A DNA stretch of 64,000 nucleotides from Fusobacterium mortiferum (GTDB taxonomy: Bacteria > Fusobacteriota > Fusobacteriia > Fusobacteriales > Fusobacteriaceae). The stretch spans positions 28,755 through 92,754 of the forward strand of contig NZ_JACSNP010000007.1 of the NCBI RefSeq assembly GCF_016900045.1, given 5' to 3'. Below the pieces are notes generated by a model, which searched no databases, was not told where the DNA came from, and saw only the letters and a list, made by a program, of their open reading frames with translations. Shown piece after piece: positions 1 through 9,508 of this stretch. Both the position numbers and the translations under genes were made by a program. Every line of letters begins with the position of its first letter. Positions within the stretch are counted from its first letter, which is position 1.

Positions 1-116
1 CCAAGCATATATAGTGGGCAGTAGCAAAACATACAGTTAAAGTCCTCTATTTTTTCCATCTTATGACAAGGGAAAAATTGACACTCTTTGTTGTGGATAA
101 ATTTATAACTATTCAT
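1..116 (-). CDS. Cysteine-rich small-domain (CPCC-type) protein, 5' part only
   Basis: The N-terminal 38 codons of a gene running off the left edge. The visible peptide starts [12 protein letters not shown] and carries closely spaced cysteines (C12, C17, C28, C31, C33) including a CYCP core. This matches the small cysteine-rich domain family (Pfam Cys_rich_CPCC), presumed metal-binding and of unknown function. The ATG at 114-116 is preceded by GGAGGAT, and a TTGATA/TATACT promoter with 17-bp spacing lies just upstream, so the start is firm. It is transcribed divergently from hflX. The family call rests on the visible fragment only. Confidence 0.7.
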   Translation of the reverse strand, partial: MNSYKFIHNKECQFFPCHKMEKIEDFNCMFCYCPLYML

Positions 117-144
117 AAAAATCCTCCTTTTACTAATAATATAA

Positions 145-173
145 AGTATACTTTTTTTCTTTCTATTTATCAA
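145..173 (-). promoter_or_regulatory. Promoter of the Cys-rich gene
   Basis: On the minus strand TTGATA (168-173) and TATACT (145-150) are separated by 17 bp, upstream of the RBS of the leftmost gene. Confidence 0.65.
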
Positions 174-222
174 GTTTATATTATATATTGAATTGAAAAA
201 ATATATATATTTTTCAAATTTA

Positions 223-231
223 TGCTATAAT
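223..231 (+). promoter_or_regulatory. Extended -10 promoter of hflX
   Basis: TGCTATAAT is a perfect extended -10 element about 37 bp before the preferred hflX start. No good -35 is visible at 17 bp, as expected for extended -10 promoters. Confidence 0.55.
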
Positions 232-267
232 ATGTTGAATGAAATATTAAAAATGGAGTTGATATTA

Positions 268-2058
268 ATGATAAGAGGAAATACAGAGGGAATAAAGGAG
301 TATATTTTAAAAGAATTAGATTCTCTATATGAGATAACGGTAGAGAAAAATAAATTAATTGAACCAGAGATGTTGATGTTGATAGCTCAAATAAGTAACA
401 AAATAAATAGAGAGATAAACATAGCTATTGATAGAAGAGGAAATGTAACAGAGATTTCAATAGGAGATAGTAGTAGTGTACAACTTCCAATAATGGATAT
501 ACAAGAGAGAAGATTATCAGGAGTAAGAGTTATACACACGCACCCAAGTGGAAGTTCTAATCTATCTAATATAGATATATCAGCATTGATAAAATTAAAA
601 TTAGACTGTATAGCTGCAATAGGTATAGATGAAGATAGAGTTACTGGTGTATCAATAGGATTTTGTGGAGTAGAAAATAATGAGCTTGTCCACGAAGTAG
701 TAGGACCATTGAGTGTAGAAGAAGCTGTAAACTATCCTATGATAAATAAATTTGATGAGATAGAATCTCTTTTAAGAAAGAGAGACATAGTTGAAAATGA
801 TACTGAGTATGCTGTTCTTGTAGGGATAGATACTCAAGAGAGCTTAGATGAGCTAGCTGAATTAGCTAGAGCATGTAATGTTCAAGTTGTAGGGACGTTT
901 ATGCAGAAAAAAAATAAAATAGATTCTTGCTTCTTTATAGGTACTGGAAAAGCTCAAGAATTAGCTGTGTATAAACAATTAAAAAGAGCTAATCTGATAA
1001 TATTTGATGAAGAGCTAACAGGTATGCAGGTTAAAAATCTAGAGATGATAACAAGTTGTAAAGTTATAGATAGAACTACTCTTATACTTGAAATTTTTGC
1101 TAGAAGAGCAAGAACAAGAGAGGCAAAAATTCAGGTAGAGTTAGCTCAATTAAAATATAGAAGTACGAGACTTTTAGGATTGGGAAGTACAATGTCTAGA
1201 ACAGGTGGTGGAGTAGGAACAAAGGGACCTGGAGAGAAAAAATTAGAGATAGATAAGAGAAGAATAAGAGAGACTATATATGACTTAAAACAAGAGTTAG
1301 AGAAGATAAGAAAAACAAGAGTTACTCAAAGGGAGAAGAGAGAGGAATCTGGTATTCCTAAAATCTCTCTTGTTGGATATACAAACGTTGGAAAATCTAC
1401 TTTGAGAAATCTGTTAGTAGATATGTTTCCAGCAGATAACACAACTAAGAAAGAGGCTGTTTTTGCTGAAAATATGCTTTTTGCTACTTTAGATATAACA
1501 ACTAGAGCTATTATTCTTCCCGATAAGAGAGTAGCTTCCTTAACAGATACAGTTGGATTTGTTAGAAAGTTACCTCATGATTTAGTAGAAGCTTTTAAAT
1601 CAACTTTAGAAGAGGTAAGTTTTTCAGATCTAATTATACATGTAGTAGATGCTTCAAGTGAAACAGCTATTGAACAGATAATAGCTGTTGAAAAGGTGTT
1701 AACAGAGTTAGATGCAATGGGGAAACCTATGTTTTTAGCTCTTAATAAGTGTGATAAGGCTACAGAAGAACAATTAAATAGTATAAAGGAAAAGTTCCCA
1801 ACATACAAAACAATAGAGATAAGTGCAAAATCTCAAATGAATATAGATGGTTTCTTAGAGATGATGGTAGAGTCTCTACCTCAAACAACTAGAGTTTGTA
1901 CATATTTAATTCCATATAGTGACTCATCAATGGGGGCTTATTTACATAGAAATGCTATTATCCAAAGTGAAGAATATGAAGGAGAAGGTTTGAAAATATC
2001 TGCTGTTGTAAATAACGAAGTTTACAATAGATGTAAAAAATATTTGATAGGGGAATAG
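268..2058 (+). CDS. hflX: Ribosome-associated GTPase HflX with long N-terminal domain
   Basis: HflX is a GTPase that binds 50S/70S ribosomes and splits or rescues stalled ones. The G1 motif GYTNVGKS lies near residues 370-377, followed by DTVGF and NKCD motifs. The glycine-rich HflX linker (SRTGGGVGTKGPGEKK) precedes the G domain. At 596 aa it is longer than the roughly 430-aa E. coli protein because of an extra N-terminal region of about 180 residues. That region contains H90-T-H92-x7-S100-x2-D103, a complete JAMM/MPN metal-binding signature. The open frame reaches back to a TTG at 193, but ATG 268 has GGAG nine bases upstream and lies downstream of the -10, so 268 is preferred. It is followed one base later by a MATE gene, probably co-transcribed. 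Confidence 0.93.
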   Translation: MIRGNTEGIKEYILKELDSLYEITVEKNKLIEPEMLMLIAQISNKINREINIAIDRRGNVTEISIGDSSSVQLPIMDIQERRLSGVRVIHTHPSGSSNLSNIDISALIKLKLDCIAAIGIDEDRVTGVSIGFCGVENNELVHEVVGPLSVEEAVNYPMINKFDEIESLLRKRDIVENDTEYAVLVGIDTQESLDELAELARACNVQVVGTFMQKKNKIDSCFFIGTGKAQELAVYKQLKRANLIIFDEELTGMQVKNLEMITSCKVIDRTTLILEIFARRARTREAKIQVELAQLKYRSTRLLGLGSTMSRTGGGVGTKGPGEKKLEIDKRRIRETIYDLKQELEKIRKTRVTQREKREESGIPKISLVGYTNVGKSTLRNLLVDMFPADNTTKKEAVFAENMLFATLDITTRAIILPDKRVASLTDTVGFVRKLPHDLVEAFKSTLEEVSFSDLIIHVVDASSETAIEQIIAVEKVLTELDAMGKPMFLALNKCDKATEEQLNSIKEKFPTYKTIEISAKSQMNIDGFLEMMVESLPQTTRVCTYLIPYSDSSMGAYLHRNAIIQSEEYEGEGLKISAVVNNEVYNRCKKYLIGE

Positions 2059-2059
2059 A

Positions 2060-3391
2060 ATGGTAAAGACGTATATAGAAATATTAAAACTGGCTCTTCC
2101 AGCTGTAGGAGAGATGATACTCTATATGATGATATGGGTATTTGATACAGTTATGGTAGGAAGACATAGTGGGCAACTAGGTGTATCTGCAGTAGGATTG
2201 AGTTCAGAGATTATTTATACATTTTTTAATATTTTTGTCTCTATGGGAATATCTATTTCAGTGACTTCAATTGTTTCACGTTCGTTAGGAGCAAAAAATG
2301 AAAAAAAAGCTGACGAAGTATCTAATATTGCTGTTAAATTAGGAATATTTTTAGGAATTCTACTAACTCTTATATTTTCTATATTTTCTGAAGAGATACT
2401 TCATATAGCTGGGGCTAAAAATGATGTAGCTTTATTGGGAAAAACTTATATGAGAATATGTTCCATAGGATTAACATTTAACATGTTAATTAATATTTTT
2501 AATGGAATATATAGAGGGTGTAAAAATACGAAAACACCACTTTATGGTGCAGCAATTATGAATATTGTCAATGTTTCACTTGATTATATTTTAATATTTG
2601 GAAAATTTGGAGCACCAGAATTAGGAGTAAAAGGTGCAGCTATTGCAACTGTTGGTGGAATATTATGTGCCTTTATTTTTTCATTAACACAATTAAAAAA
2701 ACTTCCTTTTAAGATTCACTTAAAAAGAAAAATTATTAAAGAGGAAGTTAAAGAGCTAGTGACTTTAGCAATACCTTCAGCTTGTCAAGAGGGAGCTTTT
2801 AGCATAAATAGACTAATAAATGTATCCATTATTATGGGATTGGGGAGTTTAGCCTTTGCAGCTAATCAAATAACCATGACAATAGAGAGTATTAGTTTTA
2901 TGCCAGGTTGGGGTTTTGCTGTAGCACTTACTACTTTGGCTGGACATTCCATAGGTGAAAAAAATTATGAAAAAACAAAAAAATATGTGTACTACACAAT
3001 AACTTTGTCTGTAATAACAATGGGAGTAACAGCTTTAATATTTTTCTTTTTTCCTAAAGAGCTGATCTCACTCTTTATTAAAGAGAGTGAAAAAGAGGTT
3101 ATTGAGCTGGGGGCTATGTGTTTAGTATTAGCAGCTATAGAACAGATTCCAATGGCTATAGCAATGGCTTTAGAAGGGGCAATGAAGGGAATGGGAGATA
3201 CTAAAACTCCTTTTAAAGTGGTTATTTTTACAAATTGGATAATTAGATTACCTTTAGTTTACTATTTTTTATATCTAAAAAAATATCCGGTAACTGCTTT
3301 TTGGATAATTACAGCTATTCAATGGACAATAGAAGCGATAATAATTTTTATTGTCTATGAAAGAAAATGGAAAAAAGATTATAGAAATTAA
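2060..3391 (+). CDS. MATE family multidrug/cation antiporter
   Basis: A 443-residue polytopic inner-membrane protein with about twelve hydrophobic segments in two homologous halves, the usual MATE size and layout (NorM/DinF group). These proteins export organic cations or drugs in exchange for Na+ or H+. Typical stretches are the N-terminal ALPAVGEMILYMMIWVFDTV and the later MGDTKTPF loop. The ATG begins one base after the hflX stop, so the two are probably co-transcribed, and a strong hairpin follows. The substrate cannot be told from sequence. It is one of three MATE genes in this window. Confidence 0.9.
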   Translation: MVKTYIEILKLALPAVGEMILYMMIWVFDTVMVGRHSGQLGVSAVGLSSEIIYTFFNIFVSMGISISVTSIVSRSLGAKNEKKADEVSNIAVKLGIFLGILLTLIFSIFSEEILHIAGAKNDVALLGKTYMRICSIGLTFNMLINIFNGIYRGCKNTKTPLYGAAIMNIVNVSLDYILIFGKFGAPELGVKGAAIATVGGILCAFIFSLTQLKKLPFKIHLKRKIIKEEVKELVTLAIPSACQEGAFSINRLINVSIIMGLGSLAFAANQITMTIESISFMPGWGFAVALTTLAGHSIGEKNYEKTKKYVYYTITLSVITMGVTALIFFFFPKELISLFIKESEKEVIELGAMCLVLAAIEQIPMAIAMALEGAMKGMGDTKTPFKVVIFTNWIIRLPLVYYFLYLKKYPVTAFWIITAIQWTIEAIIIFIVYERKWKKDYRN

Positions 3392-3394
3392 AAT

Positions 3395-3434
3395 AAAATG
3401 AGGGATAGTTTAAGTTATAAAACTCCCTCATTTT
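3395..3434. terminator. Bidirectional terminator between MATE and grdX-like gene
   Basis: An 11-bp perfect stem, AAAATGAGGGA (3395-3405) and TCCCTCATTTT (3424-3434), with an 18-nt loop and AT-rich flanks, between convergent genes. Confidence 0.8.
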
Positions 3435-3440
3435 TAAATT

Positions 3441-3842
3441 TTAAAAATTGTCTAATCTTTTTATAAATTCGGTTAGAATATTTAGATCAATAAACCTATA
3501 TTTTTCTAATTCACTCTCTTCAATATCAGTAATAATTTTTCTAAAAGGTAATTTTTTAGCTATTCCGATAGCAGAATCTATCATTTTTTTTTGAGAATCG
3601 TCTTTAATTAAAATTTCTCCTAAGAAATCAGCTTTAGAGATAGCTACAGATTTATAAGGATTATCTAAGTTATCTAATGTACTAAGAATTGGATCTGAAA
3701 GTAAAATATGACCGACATAAATTTTTTCTTTGATAATTTCCAATAAATCTATTAAATCTTTTTTTTGATAAAAAAGAACCTCATTAGTTTCTTTATAAAA
3801 ATTATATACTTTACTATTGTTTGTAATTATAATATATTCCAT
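3441..3842 (-). CDS. GrdX-like protein
   Basis: A 133-residue soluble protein without signal peptide. The N-terminus MEYIIITNNSKV and the central stretch GHILLSDPILSTLDNLDNPY followed by KSVAIS resemble GrdX, a small protein of unknown biochemical role found in glycine/sarcosine reductase operons. No grdA-E genes are visible here, so it is an orphan copy or a member used elsewhere. The ATG has GGGAGG eight bases upstream and a good promoter. Assignment is by remembered family pattern only. Confidence 0.6.
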   Translation of the reverse strand: MEYIIITNNSKVYNFYKETNEVLFYQKKDLIDLLEIIKEKIYVGHILLSDPILSTLDNLDNPYKSVAISKADFLGEILIKDDSQKKMIDSAIGIAKKLPFRKIITDIEESELEKYRFIDLNILTEFIKRLDNF

Positions 3843-3862
3843 AGAAACAACCTCCCGTTATT

Positions 3863-3891
3863 GTATTAGCATAAAAAATAAAATTCGTCAA
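3863..3891 (-). promoter_or_regulatory. Promoter of grdX-like gene
   Basis: On the minus strand TTGACG (3886-3891), a 17-bp spacer and TAATAC (3863-3868), the latter preceded by TGC as in an extended -10. Confidence 0.65.
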
Positions 3892-3926
3892 TAGAGAAAT
3901 AAAAAAATATTTATTCTAAAAAAGTA

Positions 3927-3955
3927 TTGACAGAATTTAAAAAAATGGATATAAT
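3927..3955 (+). promoter_or_regulatory. Consensus promoter of the carAB leader
   Basis: Perfect TTGACA (3927-3932) and TATAAT (3950-3955) with 17-bp spacing. The predicted transcript begins near 3962 and carries a leader of about 225 nt before carA. Confidence 0.85.
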
Positions 3956-3996
3956 TACTTTTAGTAAAAAAAAAGATGAAGTTAGAGGAGGTAAAA

Positions 3997-4113
3997 ATGA
4001 GAAAGATATTATCTATGAAAAATTTGAAATTTAATATTTTTCTTGTTGATATTTTATCTAATTTTTCTTTTGATAATATATTTATTTTAAAATTTATTAA
4101 TTTTTATTCATAA
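3997..4113 (+). CDS. carA leader peptide (38 aa), pyrL-like
   Basis: A short ORF starting MRKILSMKNLKF with an excellent AGGAGG five bases before the ATG. Its second half is very T-rich (several runs of four or five T), giving Phe, Ile, Leu and Asn codons. The TAA at 4111-4113 lies one base before a terminator hairpin. This is the layout of the E. coli pyrBI leader: at low UTP, RNA polymerase pauses in the U-tracts, the ribosome catches up and blocks the hairpin, and downstream genes are transcribed. Translation and UTP sensing are inferred. A similar leader precedes pyrB at 45270. Confidence 0.6.
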   Translation: MRKILSMKNLKFNIFLVDILSNFSFDNIFILKFINFYS

Positions 4114-4114
4114 G

Positions 4115-4148
4115 AATGGTATGACTATCTAGTTATATCATTTTTTTT
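4115..4148 (+). terminator. Attenuator terminator in front of carA
   Basis: A 13-bp stem (4115-4127 with 4130-4142, two G-U pairs) followed by a T-tract through 4148. It lies between the leader stop codon and carA, so it should control entry into carAB. Confidence 0.75.
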
Positions 4149-4186
4149 GGGAAAATTTTTAGTACTTAGAATTATAGGAGGTTAAA

Positions 4187-5242
4187 GTGAAAGGAAAACT
4201 TATTCTTGAAAATGGTATGAGTTTTGAAGGGAAAATTTTTGGTGAGTTAGGAGAGAGTGTTGGAGAACTAGTATTCAATACAGGAATGACTGGTTATCAA
4301 GAGCTTTTAACAGACCCATCATACTGTGGACAAATCGTAGTAATGACATACCCAATGATAGGAAACTATGGAATTAACTTAGAGGATATGGAGTCTAGTA
4401 AAATTCATTTAAAAGGGTTTGTAATTAAAGAAGATGCTAAACTTCCTAATAACTTTAGATGTGAAATGACATTAGATGGATTTTTAAGACAAAATAATGT
4501 AGTAGCTTTTAAAGGTGTAGATACAAGACAACTTACTAAAATAATCAGAGAAGAGGGAGCAATGAGAGCTATAATCACTGCTGACGATTTAACTGAGAAA
4601 GAGATTTGGGAGCGTTTTAACGCATTTAGCAATAAAGAAGCTGTAAGCCAAGTAAGTACAAAAGAGATTTATGAAATTCCAGGAGAGGGAAAAAGAATAG
4701 GAGTAATGGACTTTGGAATTAAGAGAAATATCTTAAGAAGTTTCTCAAAAAGAGGTTGTCACTTAGTAGTTTTCCCATGGAATACAAAGGCTGAAGAGAT
4801 AATGAAATATGATTTAGATGGATTATTCCTTTCTAATGGACCTGGAGACCCTGCTGATTTAACAGATGTAATCAATGAAATCAAAAAAATGATAGGAAAA
4901 CTTCCAATTGTTGCTATCTGTTTAGGACATCAATTATTATCTTGGGCATTAGGTGGAACTACAACAAAATTAAAATATGGACATAGAGGATGTAACCACC
5001 CAGTTAAAGATTTATTGAAGAATAAAATTTTTATAACTTCTCAAAACCACGGATATGTTGTTGATAGAGTACCTGAGGCTATGGAAGTAACTCATATCAA
5101 CTTAAATGATAACTCTATCGAAGGAATGAGAAGTAAAGAGTTAAGAATTATGTGTGTACAATATCACCCAGAGGCTTGGCCAGGACCATCAGACTCTGAC
5201 TATTTATTCGATGATTTCTTAGATGTAATCGAAGGAAAATAA
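4187..5242 (+). CDS. carA: Carbamoyl-phosphate synthase small (glutaminase) subunit
   Basis: CarA hydrolyses glutamine and passes ammonia to CarB to make carbamoyl phosphate for UMP and arginine synthesis. At 351 aa it has the usual length. The N-terminal CPSase domain is followed by a class I glutamine amidotransferase domain with the nucleophile Cys245 in ICLGHQLL and His327/Glu329 in QYHPEAW. It starts with GTG at 4187, preceded by GGAGG six bases upstream. It follows the leader-peptide attenuator, and carB starts 93 bp downstream with no evident terminator between. The distant pyrBKDFCE operon has the same leader design. Confidence 0.97.
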   Translation: MKGKLILENGMSFEGKIFGELGESVGELVFNTGMTGYQELLTDPSYCGQIVVMTYPMIGNYGINLEDMESSKIHLKGFVIKEDAKLPNNFRCEMTLDGFLRQNNVVAFKGVDTRQLTKIIREEGAMRAIITADDLTEKEIWERFNAFSNKEAVSQVSTKEIYEIPGEGKRIGVMDFGIKRNILRSFSKRGCHLVVFPWNTKAEEIMKYDLDGLFLSNGPGDPADLTDVINEIKKMIGKLPIVAICLGHQLLSWALGGTTTKLKYGHRGCNHPVKDLLKNKIFITSQNHGYVVDRVPEAMEVTHINLNDNSIEGMRSKELRIMCVQYHPEAWPGPSDSDYLFDDFLDVIEGK

Positions 5243-5335
5243 GTATTGAGAGTTATTTCAAACTTAAGAAAAATCTTAATATTTAATTAGTGAATTGTAA
5301 ATGTATAAAGAGGAAAATTTTCGGGAGGATAATAA

Positions 5336-8300
5336 ATGTTAGATAAATCTATAAAGAAAACACTTGTTATAGGTTCAGGACCAATAATAATAGGGCAAGC
5401 AGCAGAGTTTGACTATTCTGGAACACAAGCTTGTGAAACATTAAAAAAAGAGGGAATAGAAGTTGTATTAATTAACTCTAACCCAGCAACAATAATGACA
5501 GATAAAGCAGTAGCTGACAGAATATATATAGAACCAATTACAGTTGAATTTGTAGAAAAAGTAATTGCAAAAGAGAGACCAGATTCAATACTTGCTGGAA
5601 TGGGAGGGCAAACAGCTCTTAACATGGCAGTTGAATTAGCAGAAAAAGGTATCTTAGAAAAATATGGTGTAAGAGTAATAGGAACTCCTATCGAATCAAT
5701 AAAAAGAGGAGAAGATAGAGAGTTATTCAGAGAGGCTATGGAAAAAATTGGAGAGCCTATCATCAAAAGTAAAATTGTTGAAAGCTTAGAAGAGGGGTAT
5801 AAAGTAGCTAATGAGATAGGATACCCAGTAGTAGTAAGACCAGCTTATACACTAGGAGGAACTGGTGGAGGATTTGCTAACAACGATGTAGAATTAGAAG
5901 ATATACTTTCAAAAGGGTTAGCACTATCAAGAGTAGGACAAGTTCTTATTGAAAAATCAATACTTGGATGGAAAGAGATAGAGTATGAAGTAATAAGAGA
6001 TGCTAATGGAAACGCTATCACAGTATGTAATATGGAAAATATAGATCCAGTTGGAATTCATACTGGAGACTCAATAGTTGTTGCTCCATCACAAACACTT
6101 TCAGACAGAGAGTATCAAATGTTAAGAACTTCAGCTCTTAAAATAGTAAATGAGATAGGAGTAGTTGGAGGATGTAACGTACAGTTTGCACTACACCCAA
6201 AATCATTTGAATATGCTATTATAGAGATTAACCCAAGAGTATCTAGATCATCTGCACTAGCTTCTAAAGCTACTGGATATCCAATAGCTAGAGTTGCAAC
6301 TAGATTATCATTAGGATATTTATTAGATGAAGTAAAAAATGAAGTAACTGGAAAGACATTTGCTTGTTTTGAACCAGCACTTGACTATATAGTTGTAAAA
6401 ATACCTAAGTGGCCATTTGATAAGTTTAAAAAGGCAAATAAAAGACTTGGAACTAAGATGATGGCAACTGGAGAGGTTATGGCTATAGGAAATAACTTCG
6501 AAGCTGCATTCCAAAAAGGATTAAGATCACTAGAAATAGGAAGATTTAGCTTTGAGCACCCTGTTGTTAAGAAAATGACAATAGAAGAGTTAAAAGCTGC
6601 AGTTGTAAAACCAGATGATGAAAGAATATTCGTAGTAGCTGAGATGTTAAGAAGAGGATACATCAAAGAAAAGTTACAAAAAATAACTGGTATAGATAAG
6701 TTCTTCATGGAAAAAATCGAATGGATAGTAAAACAAGAAGAGCAATTAAAGAAAACGAAATTTAAAGATTTAGATGAAAATTATCTAAGAAATCTTAAGA
6801 AAAAAGGATTCTCTGATAAAGGAATAGCTCAACTTATGGGAATTTCAGAAAGAGATATAGAGAGAAAAAGAAAAGCATATAACATAGTTCCAACTTATAA
6901 AATGGTTGATACTTGTGCTGGAGAGTTTGCTGCAGACTCATCATATTTCTACTCTACTTATGATCAATTTGATGAAGTAGTAGTAAGTGATAAGAGAAAA
7001 GTTGTAGTTATAGGTTCAGGACCAATCAGAATTGGACAAGGAATAGAGTTTGACTACTGTACAGTTCATGCAGTAAAAACTTTAAAGAAATTAGGAATAG
7101 AAAGTATTATAATCAATAATAACCCAGAGACTGTTTCAACAGATTTCTCTACAGCTGATAAACTATATTTTGAACCATTAGTAACTGAAGATATAATGGC
7201 TATATTAGAAAAAGAGAAGCCAGAAGGAGTAATTCTTCAATTCGGAGGACAAACAGCTATAAAACTTGCTAATGATTTAAGTGATAGAGGAATAAAAATC
7301 ATAGGAACAAGTGCTGATAAGATAGATGAGGCAGAAGATAGAGAAAGATTTGAAGAGATGATGGAAGAGCTTAACATCAACAGACCAAAAGGAAGAGGAG
7401 TTTGGGATGTTGCTCACGGAATAGAGATAGCTAACCAAATTGGATACCCAGTACTTGTAAGACCTTCATATGTACTTGGAGGACAAGGAATGGAAATCTG
7501 TCATGATGAGTATAACTTAGTAAAATATTTAGAAGCTTCATTTGAAAGAGACTCTGCTAATCCAGTATTAATAGATAAATATCTAAATGGTATTGAATTA
7601 GAAGTAGATGCTATCTGTGATGGAGAAGATGTATTAATTCCTGGAGTAATGGAACACTTAGAAAGAGCTGGAGTTCACTCAGGAGACTCTATAACTATCT
7701 ATCCTCAACAAAACCTATATGAAGGAACAGAGGAAGAACTATTAGAAATAACTAAGAAAATGGCTAAGGCTCTAGAAGTAAAAGGAATGATGAATATTCA
7801 ATTTATCGCTTTCCAAAATAAATTATATGTAATTGAAGTAAACCCTAGATCTTCAAGAACAGTTCCTTATATCTCTAAAGTATCAGGAGTACCAGCTATT
7901 GAAATAGCTACAAGAGTTGCTCTTGGAGAAAAATTAAAAGATTTAGGATATGGAACAGGAATTTACAAGAAACCAGATGTAGTAGCTGTAAAAGTACCTG
8001 TATTCTCTACTGAAAAATTATCAAGTGTTGAAGTATCATTAGGACCAGAAATGAGATCAACAGGAGAGGTATTAGGAGTAGGAAATAATATGGATGAGGC
8101 AATCTTCAAAGGATTGTTAGGAGCTAAGAGAGTTCACTTAATCCAAGATAGAAAAATACTTGTAACTATCAGAGATAAAGATAAAGAAGAGTTCTTACCA
8201 ATAGCTAAAAGTTTAGTAAAACATGGATCTACTTTATTTGCTACAAAAGGAACACAAAAGTTCTTAGCTGAAAATGGAGTTGAATCTACTCTAGTAAATA

Positions 8301-8542
8301 GAATTGGAGAGCAATCACCTAATATAAATGATGTATTAAAAAATAGAGAAGTAGACCTATTAATCAACACTCCAACAAAAGCTAATGACGCTCAAAGAGA
8401 TGGATTTAAAATGAGAAGAATGGCTATTGAGTATGGTGTAGATGTACTTACTTCATTAGATACTATAAATGCAATCTTAAGAATGCAAGATAGTAACATA
8501 GATGAAAGTAAATTAGAAGTTTTCGATGTTAGTAAAATCTAA
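5336..8542 (+). CDS. carB: Carbamoyl-phosphate synthase large subunit
   Basis: A 1068-residue protein with the duplicated ATP-grasp organisation: two homologous halves, each starting with a glycine-rich segment ([19 protein letters not shown] near residue 12, [18 protein letters not shown] near residue 555). An oligomerisation region lies between them, and a C-terminal MGS-like allosteric domain occupies about the last 130 residues. It makes carbamoyl phosphate from bicarbonate, ammonia and two ATP. GGGAGG precedes the ATG. It forms a two-gene operon with carA and ends at a hairpin. Full length, no defects seen. Confidence 0.97.
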   Translation: MLDKSIKKTLVIGSGPIIIGQAAEFDYSGTQACETLKKEGIEVVLINSNPATIMTDKAVADRIYIEPITVEFVEKVIAKERPDSILAGMGGQTALNMAVELAEKGILEKYGVRVIGTPIESIKRGEDRELFREAMEKIGEPIIKSKIVESLEEGYKVANEIGYPVVVRPAYTLGGTGGGFANNDVELEDILSKGLALSRVGQVLIEKSILGWKEIEYEVIRDANGNAITVCNMENIDPVGIHTGDSIVVAPSQTLSDREYQMLRTSALKIVNEIGVVGGCNVQFALHPKSFEYAIIEINPRVSRSSALASKATGYPIARVATRLSLGYLLDEVKNEVTGKTFACFEPALDYIVVKIPKWPFDKFKKANKRLGTKMMATGEVMAIGNNFEAAFQKGLRSLEIGRFSFEHPVVKKMTIEELKAAVVKPDDERIFVVAEMLRRGYIKEKLQKITGIDKFFMEKIEWIVKQEEQLKKTKFKDLDENYLRNLKKKGFSDKGIAQLMGISERDIERKRKAYNIVPTYKMVDTCAGEFAADSSYFYSTYDQFDEVVVSDKRKVVVIGSGPIRIGQGIEFDYCTVHAVKTLKKLGIESIIINNNPETVSTDFSTADKLYFEPLVTEDIMAILEKEKPEGVILQFGGQTAIKLANDLSDRGIKIIGTSADKIDEAEDRERFEEMMEELNINRPKGRGVWDVAHGIEIANQIGYPVLVRPSYVLGGQGMEICHDEYNLVKYLEASFERDSANPVLIDKYLNGIELEVDAICDGEDVLIPGVMEHLERAGVHSGDSITIYPQQNLYEGTEEELLEITKKMAKALEVKGMMNIQFIAFQNKLYVIEVNPRSSRTVPYISKVSGVPAIEIATRVALGEKLKDLGYGTGIYKKPDVVAVKVPVFSTEKLSSVEVSLGPEMRSTGEVLGVGNNMDEAIFKGLLGAKRVHLIQDRKILVTIRDKDKEEFLPIAKSLVKHGSTLFATKGTQKFLAENGVESTLVNRIGEQSPNINDVLKNREVDLLINTPTKANDAQRDGFKMRRMAIEYGVDVLTSLDTINAILRMQDSNIDESKLEVFDVSKI

Positions 8543-8566
8543 TATATAAAGAAAATTTTAAGATAG

Positions 8567-8595
8567 AGAGGGAGCGATGAAGTGCTCCCTCTTTT
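8567..8595 (+). terminator. Terminator after carB
   Basis: Stem AGAGGGAGC (8567-8575) with GCTCCCTCT (8584-8592), an 8-nt loop and a short T-tract. It overlaps the stop codon of the convergent WYL gene. Confidence 0.75.
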
Positions 8596-9427
8596 AAATA
8601 TATTTTTTCAAAGCCAGTTGATATTTTTCCTTAAACCACTCTCTAAGAGATAGTGGCTCGATTATTTCAACCTCATCTAAAAAGTAGGTAAAGTATCTTT
8701 TAGCTTGCTCTTCTGAACACCTAAACTCATAGAGGTTATCAGTATTAGATATAATTTCAGGACGATTTAAAGCAATAGTAGCAAGTAATTTTTTTCCTTC
8801 AGAGCTCAAAATAGCTTTTATTTTTTTTCCTTGTGATAAAAAAGGATCGAAGTTTTTAATTACATTTTCAATAAATTCTCTATTCTCCCACTCTTTTTTT
8901 TCTTGAGTAATAAATATGGTTTTTATATTATTAAGTTTATAATTTTTATATTTTTCATCAATAAGATCATAACAAAATATGTAGTTACCCAATTCTAGTT
9001 TAGATGTTCCTATATGAAAAGGAAGGATTGAAGTTTTTCTACCATCATCAAATGTAATTTTACTAACTCTTTTGTTTTTTATTCCATATTTAATACGTTC
9101 AACAATCTCTTCATAAAGAAAGAGCTCCCGAGAGTTTTTAGCTTGATAAGCGTATCTGTATACCATTTTTCTAATAAAATCAGCTTCTACCTGAATTTTT
9201 TGTTCTGCTAAAATATCATAATATATATTTTTATTAAGCTTATTCAGATTAAATTGTATAATTCCTTTACTATCTTCATCAGTGTATATATTATCTATTT
9301 TTTCCTCTTTCAATTTACTAAATATATAATTTATAAGGGAGTTTTTAGTTATTTTAAAGCTTTGACAATCTGCCTCAAGAATATCAATAACATATTTATT
9401 AAGTGTAACACGAATCTTTTTTTCCAT
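8594..9427 (-). CDS. WYL-domain transcriptional regulator
   Basis: A 277-residue cytosolic protein. The middle (about residues 105-175) matches a WYL-type beta-barrel domain, a ligand-sensing module of many bacterial transcription regulators. The N-terminal 45 residues (MEKKIRVTLNKYVIDILEAD) look like a small DNA-binding segment, possibly ribbon-helix-helix, instead of the usual winged helix. A C-terminal WYL-extension-like part follows. It sits after mgtA in the same direction but beyond mgtA's terminator. The start is set by AAAGGAT seven bases upstream. Its target is unknown. Confidence 0.7.
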   Translation of the reverse strand: MEKKIRVTLNKYVIDILEADCQSFKITKNSLINYIFSKLKEEKIDNIYTDEDSKGIIQFNLNKLNKNIYYDILAEQKIQVEADFIRKMVYRYAYQAKNSRELFLYEEIVERIKYGIKNKRVSKITFDDGRKTSILPFHIGTSKLELGNYIFCYDLIDEKYKNYKLNNIKTIFITQEKKEWENREFIENVIKNFDPFLSQGKKIKAILSSEGKKLLATIALNRPEIISNTDNLYEFRCSEEQAKRYFTYFLDEVEIIEPLSLREWFKEKYQLALKKYI

Positions 9428-9444
9428 TATACTATCCTTTCAAA

Positions 9445-9470
9445 AAATATAGAGGAGTTTCCTCCTCTAT
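9445..9470 (-). terminator. Terminator of mgtA
   Basis: Minus-strand stem ATAGAGGAG/CTCCTCTAT with a GAAA loop, followed by ATTTTTT, between mgtA and the WYL gene. Confidence 0.8.
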
Positions 9471-9508
9471 TATTGTAACATTTTTATTATTTCTTATCTA
9501 TAAAATAT

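Noticed and set aside
193..267. Upstream TTG extension of hflX
   Set aside because: It overlaps the extended -10 promoter and has no RBS, whereas ATG 268 has GGAG at a proper distance.
1575..1808. Antisense open frames inside hflX, carB, mgtA, thiG and other genes
   Set aside because: They lack RBS and recognisable domains, show Ser/Phe/Ile-rich shadow composition, and lie fully within well-supported genes.
5243..5335. carA-carB spacer as a third attenuator
   Set aside because: No leader ORF or stable hairpin with a T-tract; only the carB RBS is clear.
9254..9478. Plus-strand 74-codon frame at the start of the WYL gene
   Set aside because: No RBS; it overlaps the coding start of the WYL gene and the mgtA terminator.
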